Shown here: positions 7,893 to 16,233 of the stretch, in pieces
How the letters are laid out: each line of letters begins with the position of its first letter
How positions within the stretch are numbered: the first letter of the stretch is position 1
Assembly (NCBI GenBank): GCA_030803735.1
Contig: JAURUC010000001.1
Location: 4,402,001 to 4,466,000 of the forward strand
Direction: 5' to 3'
DNA length: 64,000 nt
From: Actinopolyspora lacussalsi
GTDB lineage: Bacteria; Actinomycetota; Actinomycetes; Mycobacteriales; Pseudonocardiaceae
Made by a program: the position numbers and the translations under genes
Notes under the pieces: model-generated
Databases searched by the model: none
The model's input: only the letters and a program-made list of their open reading frames with translations
What the model was told of the DNA's origin: nothing

Positions 7893-9982
7893 CCCGCGAG
7901 GTCGCGTTCACCGGTGAGACCCCCCTCCCGGGGGGTTCGGGCTCGTTCGACGCCGATGAGCGAGCGATGCTGCGCGAGCTACGTGCCGAGGACGCCGAGT
8001 TGGCCGAGGACTGGGTGGCGGAACTGCCGGCAGCGCGGCGGGACACCGCCCACCACGCCCTCGCCGCGCTGTTGCGCGAACAACTGCTGCCCGGTGCTGT
8101 GGAGGTTTTCCGAGTCCCTCTTCCCTACGACGATGCCTCGAACGAGGCGGTGGCACACCGCCTGGGGTTGTCCGGCGGTGCAGTCGGGGAATTGCGGATC
8201 CGGTGGTGCTCTCGCGAGGGCGAGTTGGTGCTGGTGCGGCTGAACGGCGGCACGCTCGTGACGGTGTGCTCGGTGGATTCCCCGTTCGGGTTGTACCGGG
8301 TCCACGGGCCGGTGCTGTTCGACGACGGTGCCGCGCCCGTCGAACTGGAACGGCCGGGACAGCTGATCGACGTGCTGCGACCCGGGACCGATGCCGACGA
8401 CCGGCGCGGGCTGCGGAACGAACTCGCCGATTCCGCCCGCAATCTGGCGCTGTCCCGTGCGACGGTTCGACGCGGGGCGACGGCCGTGGCTCGTCGGGCC
8501 ATCGGTCTCGGCACCACCGGTCTGCTGCCCACGTTGGCGTCCCGGCACTCCGCCAGCGAGGTCACACTCGAGCTGGACGCGTTGACGGTCGAGGGGCACA
8601 ACACGCATCCCTGCGGCAAGGTGCGGGGCGGCTTCTCCGCCGCCGATTCCACGCGCTACACCGCCGAAGCAGGGCGGGTGGTCGAGCTGCGCTTCGTGGC
8701 GGTGCGGCGCGGTCTCGTGCGGTCCACACCGGACGAGTCCGGGCGTTCGGTCGGCGAGGTGCTCGCCGAGCACTTTCCGGCGTTGGCGGCCGGAACGCAC
8801 CGGGAGTTACTCCAACGGGGTGCTGATCCTTCGGATTACCTGTTGATTCCGGTGCATCCCTGGCAGGCGCGCGACATCGTGCCGCGCGAGTACTCCGCCG
8901 AGCTCTCCTCGGGCGCGCTGCTACTGCTCGACGAGCCGCGACTTTCGTGCAGACCCACTCTCTCGGTGCGAACCCTGGTGAGCGATCGTCCCGGCAGGCA
9001 CGGGCGACGGCTGACCGTCAAAACGGCACTGGACGTGCTGTTGACTTCGGCCAGGCGCACCATCGCGCCGGAGAGTACCCGGGACGGCCCCGTGGTCGGC
9101 ACGTTGTTGCGGAAACTGTTCGCCGCGGATCGGGTTCTGTCGAGTGGCGCGGGGATCGTCCCCGACCTCGCCGGGATCGCCTTCGAACCGCCGGAAGGCG
9201 GTTCGGCCTCGCCCGGTCGGAGGCGTGGGCTGTCCGCGTTGCTGCGTGAGGACCCCGCTGATTCGCTCCACGAGGGTGAGCAGGTCGTTACCGCCGCTGC
9301 CCTGCTGGCACTCTCGCCGGTCTCGGGGGAGCCGTTGCTGGTGGAGCTGGTGGACACCGTGGCGCTGCGCGGTCGCGTCACACGCGCCGAAGCGGGCCGG
9401 TGGTTCCTGCGGGACTACGCGGAATCGCTGCTCGCCGCCACGTTGCCGCTGCTGTCGTGCTACGGCATCGCCGTGGAAGCACATCTGCAGAACACCCTGG
9501 TCGTGGTGCGGCGTTCCCGCCTGGTCCGGCTGCTGCTGCGTGATTTCGCCGGTGTGCGGGTGCATCCGGACCGGCTGCGGGCGGCGGGCCACGAGGTGCC
9601 GACGACGCGGCCGGGAGTCACGACCACCGGGGATCCGGCGGTGCTGCGTGCCAAGATGTGCCATGCCACGTTGCAGGCGAACCTGGCCGAGGTGGTGTTG
9701 CTGCTGCAGCGTTCGTGCGCCCTGCCGGGAGCGGTGGCGTGGCGGATCGTGCGCGAGGCGGTTTCGGCAGTTGCCGCACGGGTCGGGCAACGTGGTGGCC
9801 CGGCGCTCGCCGCGGATCTCGCGGCGCTGTCCGCTCCCGAGTTGCCGCAGAAAGCGCTGGCCACCATGCGGCTGCGCCCCGACGAGGGGGATGTCTACCT
9901 GCCGCAGCCCAACCCGATGTCCGGCCCGTTGCCCGAGTGGGACTCCGTTCCTGCCGAGGGGCTCAATGTTCCACCTTCTTGA
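7889..9982 (+). CDS. IucA/IucC family siderophore synthetase 2
   Basis: 697 residues; the ATG at 7889 overlaps the previous TGA (ATGA), so the two are translationally coupled. All family blocks are present and closer to consensus than in its partner: EGHNTHPCGKVRGG (about 233), LIPVHPWQARD (about 321), VKTALDVLLTSARR (about 377), VEAHLQNTLVVV (about 529) and RDFAGVRVH. Two synthetases in tandem usually carry out successive amide or ester bond formations on one siderophore scaffold. No iron-regulator box was found upstream of the pair. The 3' end overlaps the convergent glycosyltransferase gene by 20 bp. Confidence 0.87.
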   Translation: MTREVAFTGETPLPGGSGSFDADERAMLRELRAEDAELAEDWVAELPAARRDTAHHALAALLREQLLPGAVEVFRVPLPYDDASNEAVAHRLGLSGGAVGELRIRWCSREGELVLVRLNGGTLVTVCSVDSPFGLYRVHGPVLFDDGAAPVELERPGQLIDVLRPGTDADDRRGLRNELADSARNLALSRATVRRGATAVARRAIGLGTTGLLPTLASRHSASEVTLELDALTVEGHNTHPCGKVRGGFSAADSTRYTAEAGRVVELRFVAVRRGLVRSTPDESGRSVGEVLAEHFPALAAGTHRELLQRGADPSDYLLIPVHPWQARDIVPREYSAELSSGALLLLDEPRLSCRPTLSVRTLVSDRPGRHGRRLTVKTALDVLLTSARRTIAPESTRDGPVVGTLLRKLFAADRVLSSGAGIVPDLAGIAFEPPEGGSASPGRRRGLSALLREDPADSLHEGEQVVTAAALLALSPVSGEPLLVELVDTVALRGRVTRAEAGRWFLRDYAESLLAATLPLLSCYGIAVEAHLQNTLVVVRRSRLVRLLLRDFAGVRVHPDRLRAAGHEVPTTRPGVTTTGDPAVLRAKMCHATLQANLAEVVLLLQRSCALPGAVAWRIVREAVSAVAARVGQRGGPALAADLAALSAPELPQKALATMRLRPDEGDVYLPQPNPMSGPLPEWDSVPAEGLNVPPS

Positions 9983-11510
9983 GCACGAGGTGTGCGGGTT
10001 CGGTCCACGGTGAGTCGATGTTCCAGGCTGGGTCGGATCCACGGCCCATGACCCTGGTCAGGACGTAGTCCACCTCTCGCGGTTCCACGGGGGTGAAGTT
10101 CCGGTAGTTCGCACGGAGCAGGGGTCCGGTAACCGGTCCGGCCTCCGCGATGCGTTTGTTGATGTCGGGAGTCAGGATGCCACGGTCGGACAGCCCATCC
10201 ACTATGGCGCATTCGCAGAAGTACGCCAGGGTCCCTATCTCGCCGGGGCTGCGTACCGTGGCGTCGCCGATCCGCTGTTCCAGCAGATTCCCGATCCTGG
10301 CGTAGTCCGCCGGTGTCGCCCAGTTGGTCGTGATCGTGGCGCGCTGCCAGGGCATCCCGGTTTCCACCGCGACCCTGGCCTGGTTGGCGAACATCGCGGT
10401 TCCCAGGGCCACCGCCACAGTCGCGGCCAGCACCGGAATTCGCCGCCGGTGTCGGGCGGCCACCGCCGTAGCGGCCCCGATCACGCCGGCGAGGAACATC
10501 GTGAGCCCGAGCATGCTCGGAACGTAGTACCAGTGGTACGGCGGAACCCCGAGAGTGGTGTAGGCGTAGAAGTGCGCGACGCCGCCCACTCCCATGAGTG
10601 CCCAGGGGTGCAGCCTGTTCGCCGCGGTGTTGCGCAGCAGTCGTGTCACCAGCCATACCGGCAGCGCGAGCGCTCCGAGGGCCACCGTGCTCAGCGCCGC
10701 GATGGTCGCGGCGGGATACATCTCGTAGTACAGCCGCAGTCCGTTGCCGAAGCTCCAGCTGCCCCAGGTTTCCTGCATCTGCTTGAGCACCAGCGTGTCG
10801 GGCACGGCCGAGCCGAACGCGAACCAGCTGAAGCCGAACCACGGCAGTGAGACGAGGCAGGCGGGCACCAGCCAGCGCCAGAATTTCCGCCACAGCGCGG
10901 GACGCCCCAACAGCAGCACCACGACGAAGATGCCCAGGTCCAGCCTGGTCAACGCGAGCAGTCCGGCCGCTACCCCGAACAGCACCCGGTTGTGTGTGGT
11001 GGCCCCCAGCAGCAGCAGTCCCAGCAGCGCGGAGGCCAGCGTCATCTCCAGCCCGACCGAGGAGAGCAGGAACGGGTTGGTCAGCACGAGCAGTGTGCCG
11101 AGGATCACGGTCAGGCGCGAAAGACCGCTGTGCCGTGCGGAGCGGTGCAGTGCCACGGCCAGGACCGCGTTGGCGAGTACGAAAAGGGCGCCCAGTGCCA
11201 GCACGGGCTGCCGCAGCAGAAAGGTCAGTGCCGCCAGTACCAGCACGTTCAGTGGTGAGGTGGCGGTGTTGGAGAATTCCTGCTCGATCATTCCCCAGTG
11301 GCCGTGAAAGGCCAGGTTGCGTGCGAAGTCGATGGTGATGTAGGCGTCGTCCGTGAGTCCGCCTCGCACGAGCATGAACACGAGTCCGGCGAGCAGTGCT
11401 GCACCACCGGCCACCAACGAGGTTTCCCGTTTTCCCGATTGGTTCGGTATCGCGCCACTGGAAAATAACTGAGAAGATTCCTCGTCCCGCGTCGCTTCGG
11501 TGACCGCCAC
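9963..11510 (-). CDS. GT-C type polytopic membrane glycosyltransferase
   Basis: 515 residues from GTG 11510, preferred over GTG 11525 because AGAGGGG lies 5 bases upstream. About ten hydrophobic segments. The first periplasmic loop reads LTDDAYITIDFARNLAFHG with a following NTATSPLNVL, the DD motif and TSP pattern of lipid-linked-sugar-using GT-C enzymes, closest in style to the mycobacterial arabinofuranosyltransferase AftB group. A soluble extracytoplasmic C-terminal domain of ~130 residues follows the last helix. Likely role: transfer of a sugar from a polyprenyl-phosphate donor to a cell-envelope glycan outside the membrane. Acceptor unknown. Stands alone on the minus strand. Confidence 0.72.
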   Translation of the reverse strand: MAVTEATRDEESSQLFSSGAIPNQSGKRETSLVAGGAALLAGLVFMLVRGGLTDDAYITIDFARNLAFHGHWGMIEQEFSNTATSPLNVLVLAALTFLLRQPVLALGALFVLANAVLAVALHRSARHSGLSRLTVILGTLLVLTNPFLLSSVGLEMTLASALLGLLLLGATTHNRVLFGVAAGLLALTRLDLGIFVVVLLLGRPALWRKFWRWLVPACLVSLPWFGFSWFAFGSAVPDTLVLKQMQETWGSWSFGNGLRLYYEMYPAATIAALSTVALGALALPVWLVTRLLRNTAANRLHPWALMGVGGVAHFYAYTTLGVPPYHWYYVPSMLGLTMFLAGVIGAATAVAARHRRRIPVLAATVAVALGTAMFANQARVAVETGMPWQRATITTNWATPADYARIGNLLEQRIGDATVRSPGEIGTLAYFCECAIVDGLSDRGILTPDINKRIAEAGPVTGPLLRANYRNFTPVEPREVDYVLTRVMGRGSDPAWNIDSPWTEPAHLVLKKVEH

Positions 11511-12020
11511 TGTTACCCCTCTCACCGCAAGAACAGTGTGAGTAGTCGTTTTTGATTCCGTCTCGGGTTCCAGGGCTTATAATATAGAACTCGCTCAGGT
11601 ACTCGGTCGCCACCCGCGTGAGTCGGTGAACGCTGTGAGCGGTCCACTACTTACCGTGTCCACACCTCGATCGAACTGCGATTTCTCGCGCTTCCGGCCT
11701 CATTTGCCAGCCTGCCCGGAGCACTTGTTCCGAACGAACTTCTGCTGCGGTTCTCAGTGTCACATCGCTGATCGGTACCGTCATCGGCCAGTGTCAAGCA
11801 CCATAGCGCGTGTCGCTCCAACACGCTCGATCGTTTTCCGGTGAGTATCGTCGATCGATCATTTCTCGCACCAGGCGACCACAGTGGTGCGGAAACGCCG
11901 CGTGTTACCGGAGGCAGTGACGATACGGCTCTGCCTTCCCGCTGGGCCGGAGAACTCGGTGCGGCTGCTAGGGGTGTCTCGACCGACACTCGTTGTGTTC
12001 GTAGGGGTCGCGGTTCCGCG
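11511..12020. other. Intergenic stretch, 510 bases
   Basis: No credible gene. An AT-rich patch at about 11577-11590 reads TATATTATAA on the minus strand and could be the -10 region of the membrane glycosyltransferase, about 70 bases before its GTG. No -35 of quality is visible. Open frames here lack ribosome sites and recognisable content. Confidence 0.4.
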
Positions 12021-12686
12021 TCAGCCGAGCTCGTTGGGCCGCAGTCCCTGTCGCAGCCGTTCGAAGGTCTCGTCGAGGTAGTGCCGCAGGCTCTCGCCGG
12101 ATTCGGAGTCCTGCCAGCTCTGCACCGAGACCCGGAGTGTGGTGATCGTCGTGGCGGACAGCAGCCGCACGTACACGTCCTCGGCGGTCCTGCCGAGTCG
12201 CGCGGCGAAGCCCTCGGCCAACGATGCCTCCAACGTGCGGAACGAGGTCACGATTTTTTCGATCAGTTCGGGGTGGTGCCGAAGCACGACGGCCTGATCA
12301 CGCCAGGTGGGACCGCTCATCGCCGTTCCGATGGCCTCGCCGAGCACCACTCGGGCCACTTCGAGCGGTTCCTCCTCGGGAGGGCGTTCCAGGACGCGTG
12401 TCGAGGTGTTGTCGATGGTGTCCCGGTCCCACGGGACGAGCACTTCCTCCTTGGACGTGAAGTAGTTGAAGAACGTTCGTGGGGAGACGTCGGCGCTGGC
12501 GCAGATGTCCTCCACCGTGACAGCGCCGGGGCCGTGCTCGCGGAACAGTCGGACGGCCGCCTGTTGCAGGGCCTGGCGGGTGGCGCGTTTCTTGCGCTCG
12601 CGCAGCCCACCGGAGCCAGCTTCACCCGCGTCGGAGGCCGGAGCGGTTCCAGCTGTGCCGGACGCGGTGTGCGCTGATCTGGACAT
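12021..12686 (-). CDS. TetR-family transcriptional regulator
   Basis: 221 residues; GGGAGAGG stands before the ATG at 12686. After a low-complexity 25-residue leader comes the TetR DNA-binding domain: RERKKRATRQALQQAAVRLF, EDICASADVSPRTFFNYFTSKEE. The C-terminal ligand domain resembles the actinobacterial regulators with a conserved VQSWQDSESGES-like helix. It is divergent from the membrane-protein gene at 13053. A palindrome at 12814-12833 overlapping that gene's -35 is a good candidate operator. Likely a ligand-relieved repressor of its divergent neighbour and possibly itself. Ligand unknown. Confidence 0.88.
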   Translation of the reverse strand: MSRSAHTASGTAGTAPASDAGEAGSGGLRERKKRATRQALQQAAVRLFREHGPGAVTVEDICASADVSPRTFFNYFTSKEEVLVPWDRDTIDNTSTRVLERPPEEEPLEVARVVLGEAIGTAMSGPTWRDQAVVLRHHPELIEKIVTSFRTLEASLAEGFAARLGRTAEDVYVRLLSATTITTLRVSVQSWQDSESGESLRHYLDETFERLRQGLRPNELG

Positions 12687-12755
12687 GTGCCCTCTCCCTG
12701 GCTGCTGCGATACCGCCGCTGCTGAGCTGGGGCTTCATCGTAGTGGGGCCGTCAT

Positions 12756-12792
12756 TGCTCGGACAAACCGGGCACTGCTCGGGCAAACCGGG
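12756..12792. repeat. Near-perfect 20-bp period direct repeat in divergent promoter
   Basis: TGCTCGGaCAAACCGGG at 12756-12772 recurs as TGCTCGGgCAAACCGGG at 12776-12792, a 20-bp spacing (two helical turns). It lies between tetR and the membrane-protein gene and may bind a second regulator. One base differs between copies. Confidence 0.6.
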
Positions 12793-12813
12793 TGTGTGGG
12801 GCTGATCACCATG

Positions 12814-12833
12814 AAAATGCGTAGATGCATTTT
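12814..12833. promoter_or_regulatory. Putative TetR operator
   Basis: Perfect 7-bp inverted repeat AAAATGC / GCATTTT separated by GTAGAT. Its right arm runs into the -35 hexamer of the rightward promoter at 12833. The placement is what a repressor site needs. The likely binder is the TetR protein encoded at 12021-12686. Confidence 0.6.
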
Positions 12834-12861
12834 TGCAGCCGCTGCACTGATCTGTTAAAGT
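12833..12861 (+). promoter_or_regulatory. Putative sigma70-type promoter for gene 13053
   Basis: TTGCAG at 12833-12838, a 17-bp spacer, and TAAAGT at 12856-12861. The 5' leader would be about 185 bases. The -35 touches the AAAATGC/GCATTTT palindrome. Confidence 0.5.
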
Positions 12862-13052
12862 GCCGTACGGTGCCGGGAGCAGTGCTGCCTCATGGTCAGC
12901 GGTTCATGGCCCCCGCCCTGGCCGGGCCGAGTGTCGATCGGCTCGTGGGTGGTTCCCGGACGCCCCGTCGCGTCGGTGATCGGCCAGTGGCTCCACGGCC
13001 CACCGTTCGCAACCGTTCGCAATCTTTTCCGCGATCATGGCGAGGAGCCGGT

Positions 13053-14510
13053 GTGCCGAAGGAAGAGCTTAAGTCGTTGGCTCGCAAGCTGGTGTCGACG
13101 CTGTGGTTCCCGATGTTCTTCGTCGTCGGGTTCATGGTGTTCTACCTGATCCCGTTCCACGCGCCCGCACCGCACAACGTGCCGGTGGCCGTGGTAGGTG
13201 AGCAGGCCGCTGCCGGTATCGAGGTCTCGTTCGACAACTCGGTTCCGGACGGTTACGACATATCCGCCGTATCCAGTGAACAGGCCGCGCGACAGGCGGT
13301 ACTGGATCGGGATGTGGTCGCCGCCTACGACCCGGCCGACGGCGAGATGTTCTACGCCAGTGCCAACGGCAGGATGGCCGTGCAGATGCTGCGGCAGTCC
13401 TTCGCCCCGGTGGCCGCCCAGGCGGGACAGCAGCTGAGCACGACCGATCTGGCCGCCACCGCTCCCGGGGACGTGATGGGGACCGGGCTGTTCTACTGCC
13501 TGATGGCCCTGAACATCGCCCCCTACGTGGTGGTGATGATGCTGCTGCGGGCACAGTTGACCACCCGGCAGAAGCTGGGATCGATGGTCGGCTTCGGGGT
13601 GGTCTCGACGCTGATCTGCTACTTCACCGCGCTCTCGCTGGACGTCATCTACAACGACCCGTTGCTGCTGCTGGTCGGCTTCCTGCTCACGCAGGGAATC
13701 GCATGGACCGCCTACGGGTTGGTGCCGATCGTCAAGCAGTTCATACCCGGCGTGGCCATCGGGCTCTTCGTGCTGCTGAGCCTGCCCTCCAGCGGCGGTG
13801 CGATCCCGCTGCACTTCGTGCACCCGATCTTCCAGTTCCTACACCACATCATGCCGCTGGGCAATGCCGTGGACGCGATGCGCGGCGTTCTTTACTTCGA
13901 CGGTGCCGGGGCTGTGCGGGGCACGCTCGTGCTGTGCTCCTGGGTAGTGCTCGGTGTGGCGTTGGTCGTGTTCAATCATTTCCGCGCCGAGCGGCTCGCG
14001 GCGCGGGCCACCGGGCAGCAGACCTCCGAGCAGCAGACCTCCGAGCAGCAGATCTCCGAGCAGCGGGACGACGAGCAGCGGGACGACGAGCGGCGGGAGC
14101 GGTCCGGTGAGTCGGCCGGGCGTATCTCCGACGAGGAGCACGAGCACGAGAGCGATGTCACCGTCGCCCCGGCTTTGGAGGCTCCCGAACCGGCGCACCA
14201 CCGCACACTCGCCGGCTCGGTGACCGACGCTTCCGGGGCTGCCGTGCCGGGAGCCAGTGTCACCGTGACGAATGGACATGGTGTCCAGATCGCGAGGATG
14301 CTGACCTCTCCGGAAGGGGAGTACCGCGTACACGATCTTCCCGCGGAGTCGGTCACCGTGGTGGCCTCCGCCGCCGGGCTGGAACCGGCCGTGGACAGGT
14401 TGCGAGCTCGTCAGGGGTGTGTCGAGCGGTGCGACTTCCTACTGGACGGCGAGTCCGTCAGTCGCAGCGTCCGGCCGGTCGGCGTGAGCGGTTCCGGGGT
14501 TCGTTCCTGA
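13053..14510 (+). CDS. ABC-2-like membrane protein with carboxypeptidase-regulatory C-terminal domain
   Basis: 485 residues from GTG 13053, which has GAGGAG 5 bases upstream; the frame is open to 12825 but that part is non-native. One membrane helix near the N terminus (FPMFFVVGFMVFYLI), an extracellular domain of ~130 residues, then five helices near residues 160-310, the YhgE/Pip or SNG1-like layout seen in ABC-2 transport proteins without an ATPase. A hydrophilic repeat (EQQTSEQQTSEQQISEQRDDEQRDD) links to a C-terminal carboxypeptidase-regulatory-like beta domain (about 400-475: GSVTDASGAAVPGASVTVTN). Likely controlled by the divergent TetR. Function unproven; export or envelope role inferred. 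Combining these domains is unusual. Confidence 0.7.
   Translation: MPKEELKSLARKLVSTLWFPMFFVVGFMVFYLIPFHAPAPHNVPVAVVGEQAAAGIEVSFDNSVPDGYDISAVSSEQAARQAVLDRDVVAAYDPADGEMFYASANGRMAVQMLRQSFAPVAAQAGQQLSTTDLAATAPGDVMGTGLFYCLMALNIAPYVVVMMLLRAQLTTRQKLGSMVGFGVVSTLICYFTALSLDVIYNDPLLLLVGFLLTQGIAWTAYGLVPIVKQFIPGVAIGLFVLLSLPSSGGAIPLHFVHPIFQFLHHIMPLGNAVDAMRGVLYFDGAGAVRGTLVLCSWVVLGVALVVFNHFRAERLAARATGQQTSEQQTSEQQISEQRDDEQRDDERRERSGESAGRISDEEHEHESDVTVAPALEAPEPAHHRTLAGSVTDASGAAVPGASVTVTNGHGVQIARMLTSPEGEYRVHDLPAESVTVVASAAGLEPAVDRLRARQGCVERCDFLLDGESVSRSVRPVGVSGSGVRS
14018..14093 (+). repeat. Tandem 15-bp coding repeat
   Basis: Three tandem copies of a unit encoding E-Q-Q-(T/I)-S followed by two of E-Q-R-D-D, forming the charged linker of the membrane protein at 13053-14510. 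The unit is a multiple of three, so copy-number change would not break the frame. Confidence 0.65.
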
Positions 14511-14556
14511 GCGCCGACCTGGCGTCCGCTCGATGGCGGGCATCCGACCGCGCCGG

Positions 14557-14591
14557 TTGCTGAGTGAGTACTCACTCATTATGATGAGGAT
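14557..14591 (+). promoter_or_regulatory. Leaderless promoter with perfect 18-bp palindromic operator
   Basis: TTGCTG (14557-14562), a 17-bp spacer, TATGAT (14580-14585), six bases, then the GTG start at 14592, so the transcript should be leaderless. The spacer is filled by the perfect palindrome TGAGTGAG-TA-CTCACTCA at 14561-14578, a typical TetR site. This predicts tight autoregulation of the tetR-drrAB-glycosyltransferase cassette. Confidence 0.75.
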
Positions 14592-15212
14592 GTGAGCACA
14601 CAGGAGTCCCGCCGCCGTGCTCCGGCGATGAGTTCGGAACAGCGGCGAACCGAGATCGTTCGGGCCACGTTGCCCCTGCTCGCCGAGCAGGGCGCGAACG
14701 TGACCACTCGGGCCATCGCCCGGGCGGCCGACGTGGCGGAGGGGACGGTTTTCCGGGTCTTCACGGACAAGGGCGAGCTGCTCCGTGCCTGTCTCGCGGA
14801 GGCGTTCCGCACCGACGAGCTGTGTGCTCGGATAAGGGAGATATCAACGACCCAGTCCATCGACGCCAGACTGACCGAAGGGGCGGCGCTGGTGCTCGAC
14901 CACTTCGACAGGCTGGGTGAGCTGAAGCGCAATCTGGCCGCCTCCGACTACGATCTGCACCAGCGCGAGGCCCACGACGCGAAGCAGGCCGCGCGGCACG
15001 AGCCGCCACGTTTCGTGCTCGAACTGACCGATGCCTTCGCCACGCTGATAGCTCCCGACGAGCAACGGCTGCGGGTCCCCGTCGAAGACGTCGCGGCCAT
15101 GTTGCTCGGCCTGTTGCTGAGCGCGCGGTTCGTCGGCAACTCCGACGACGAGGCGCGCGCCAAACTGGCCCCGCGCATCGATGTGCTGCTGCGCGGTGCG
15201 CTGGCGGCCTAG
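14592..15212 (+). CDS. TetR-family regulator of the drr cassette
   Basis: 206 residues from GTG 14592. TetR N-terminal helix-turn-helix: RRTEIVRATLPLLAEQG, TTRAIARAADVAEGTVFRVFTDKGEL. The C-terminal ~140 residues are all-helical and would bind a small molecule. First gene of a same-strand cassette with an ABC exporter and a glycosyltransferase, starting 57 bp before the ATPase gene. A perfect palindrome overlies its own promoter. By analogy with other tetR-drrAB sets it probably represses the cassette until a toxic substrate or antibiotic is bound. Substrate unknown. Confidence 0.9.
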   Translation: MSTQESRRRAPAMSSEQRRTEIVRATLPLLAEQGANVTTRAIARAADVAEGTVFRVFTDKGELLRACLAEAFRTDELCARIREISTTQSIDARLTEGAALVLDHFDRLGELKRNLAASDYDLHQREAHDAKQAARHEPPRFVLELTDAFATLIAPDEQRLRVPVEDVAAMLLGLLLSARFVGNSDDEARAKLAPRIDVLLRGALAA

Positions 15213-15269
15213 CGCCCCCGAGATCTCAAGCCCCGACATCGACCGGCCCGAACCGGTGAGAGGGAAACA

Positions 15270-16217
15270 ATGGCAAGACCGCCCATCGAGGTCAAAAACG
15301 TAACCAAGGACTTCGGAAAGTTCAAGGCTCTCGACGACGTGAGCCTGCGAGTTCCCCAGGGCAACGTCCTGGGGCTGCTGGGGCACAACGGCGCGGGCAA
15401 GACCACGCTGGTCAACATCCTCAGCACCCTGTCACCACCGACCACCGGAACGGCGCGCGTCGCGGGCTACGACGTCGTGCGGCAGAGCAGGCAGGTCTGC
15501 GCCCGCATCGGGTTGACCGGCCAGTTCGCCGCCGTCGACGAGCAGTTGTCCGGACTGGACAATCTGGTGCTGATCGCCAGGCTCCTGGGAGCGACCAAGC
15601 GTGCCGCCAAGCAGCGGGCGGAGGAGCTGCTGACCCTGTTCGAGCTGACCGAGGCGGCCAAGCGGCCCGCCCGGACGTACTCCGGCGGTATGCGGCGCAG
15701 GTTGGACCTGGCGGCCAGCCTCGTCGGTCATCCGGACGTGATCTTCCTCGACGAGCCGACCACCGGGCTGGACCCGACCAGCCGGATGGGGCTGTGGCAG
15801 ATCGTGGAGAACCTGGTCGACGACGGCACCACGGTGCTGCTGACCACGCAGTACCTCGACGAGGCCGACCGGCTCGCCGACTCCATCACCGTGCTCTCCA
15901 GCGGCAAGGTCGTCGCTTCCGGGACAGCCGAGGAGCTGAAGGCCGAGGTGGGGCAGCGGACCGCCACCGCCACGCTCGCCGACGCCGCCGATTCCGCCCG
16001 TGCCCTCGAAGCGCTCGGCCGTGCCGGACTCAGCCCGGTGCACGACGAACAGCGCAACGCCATCACCGCCCCGGTCAACGCCTCGCACGAACTCGCGGTC
16101 GTGGTCCGCGCGTTGGACGAGGCCGGAATCGAGGTCAGCGGCCTCGGACTCGGTGAGCCCACGCTGGACGACGTTTACCTGAACCTTGCCCACCACTCCG
16201 CCGAACCGGCTGCCTGA
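15270..16217 (+). CDS. drrA: ABC exporter ATPase, daunorubicin-resistance (DrrA) type
   Basis: 315 residues, AGGG upstream of ATG. Walker A GHNGAGKTT (about residue 38), Q-loop region GLTGQFAAVDEQLSG, ABC signature YSGGM (about 135), Walker B VIFLDEP (about 155), switch His region replaced by TTQYLDEADRLAD, as in DrrA-type enzymes. The ~80-residue C-terminal extension ends in LGEPTLDDVYLNL, the DrrA C-terminal signature needed for DrrB interaction. Energises the permease encoded 16 bp downstream. Substrates of this family are hydrophobic antibiotics or lipids. Confidence 0.92.
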   Translation: MARPPIEVKNVTKDFGKFKALDDVSLRVPQGNVLGLLGHNGAGKTTLVNILSTLSPPTTGTARVAGYDVVRQSRQVCARIGLTGQFAAVDEQLSGLDNLVLIARLLGATKRAAKQRAEELLTLFELTEAAKRPARTYSGGMRRRLDLAASLVGHPDVIFLDEPTTGLDPTSRMGLWQIVENLVDDGTTVLLTTQYLDEADRLADSITVLSSGKVVASGTAEELKAEVGQRTATATLADAADSARALEALGRAGLSPVHDEQRNAITAPVNASHELAVVVRALDEAGIEVSGLGLGEPTLDDVYLNLAHHSAEPAA

Positions 16218-16233
16218 GCGACGGGAAATCCCG

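Noticed and set aside
12825..13052. Extension of the ABC-2-like gene to an ATG at 12825
   Set aside because: The ATG sits inside the operator palindrome and before the -10; GTG 13053 has a well-spaced GAGGAG and starts the recognisable protein.
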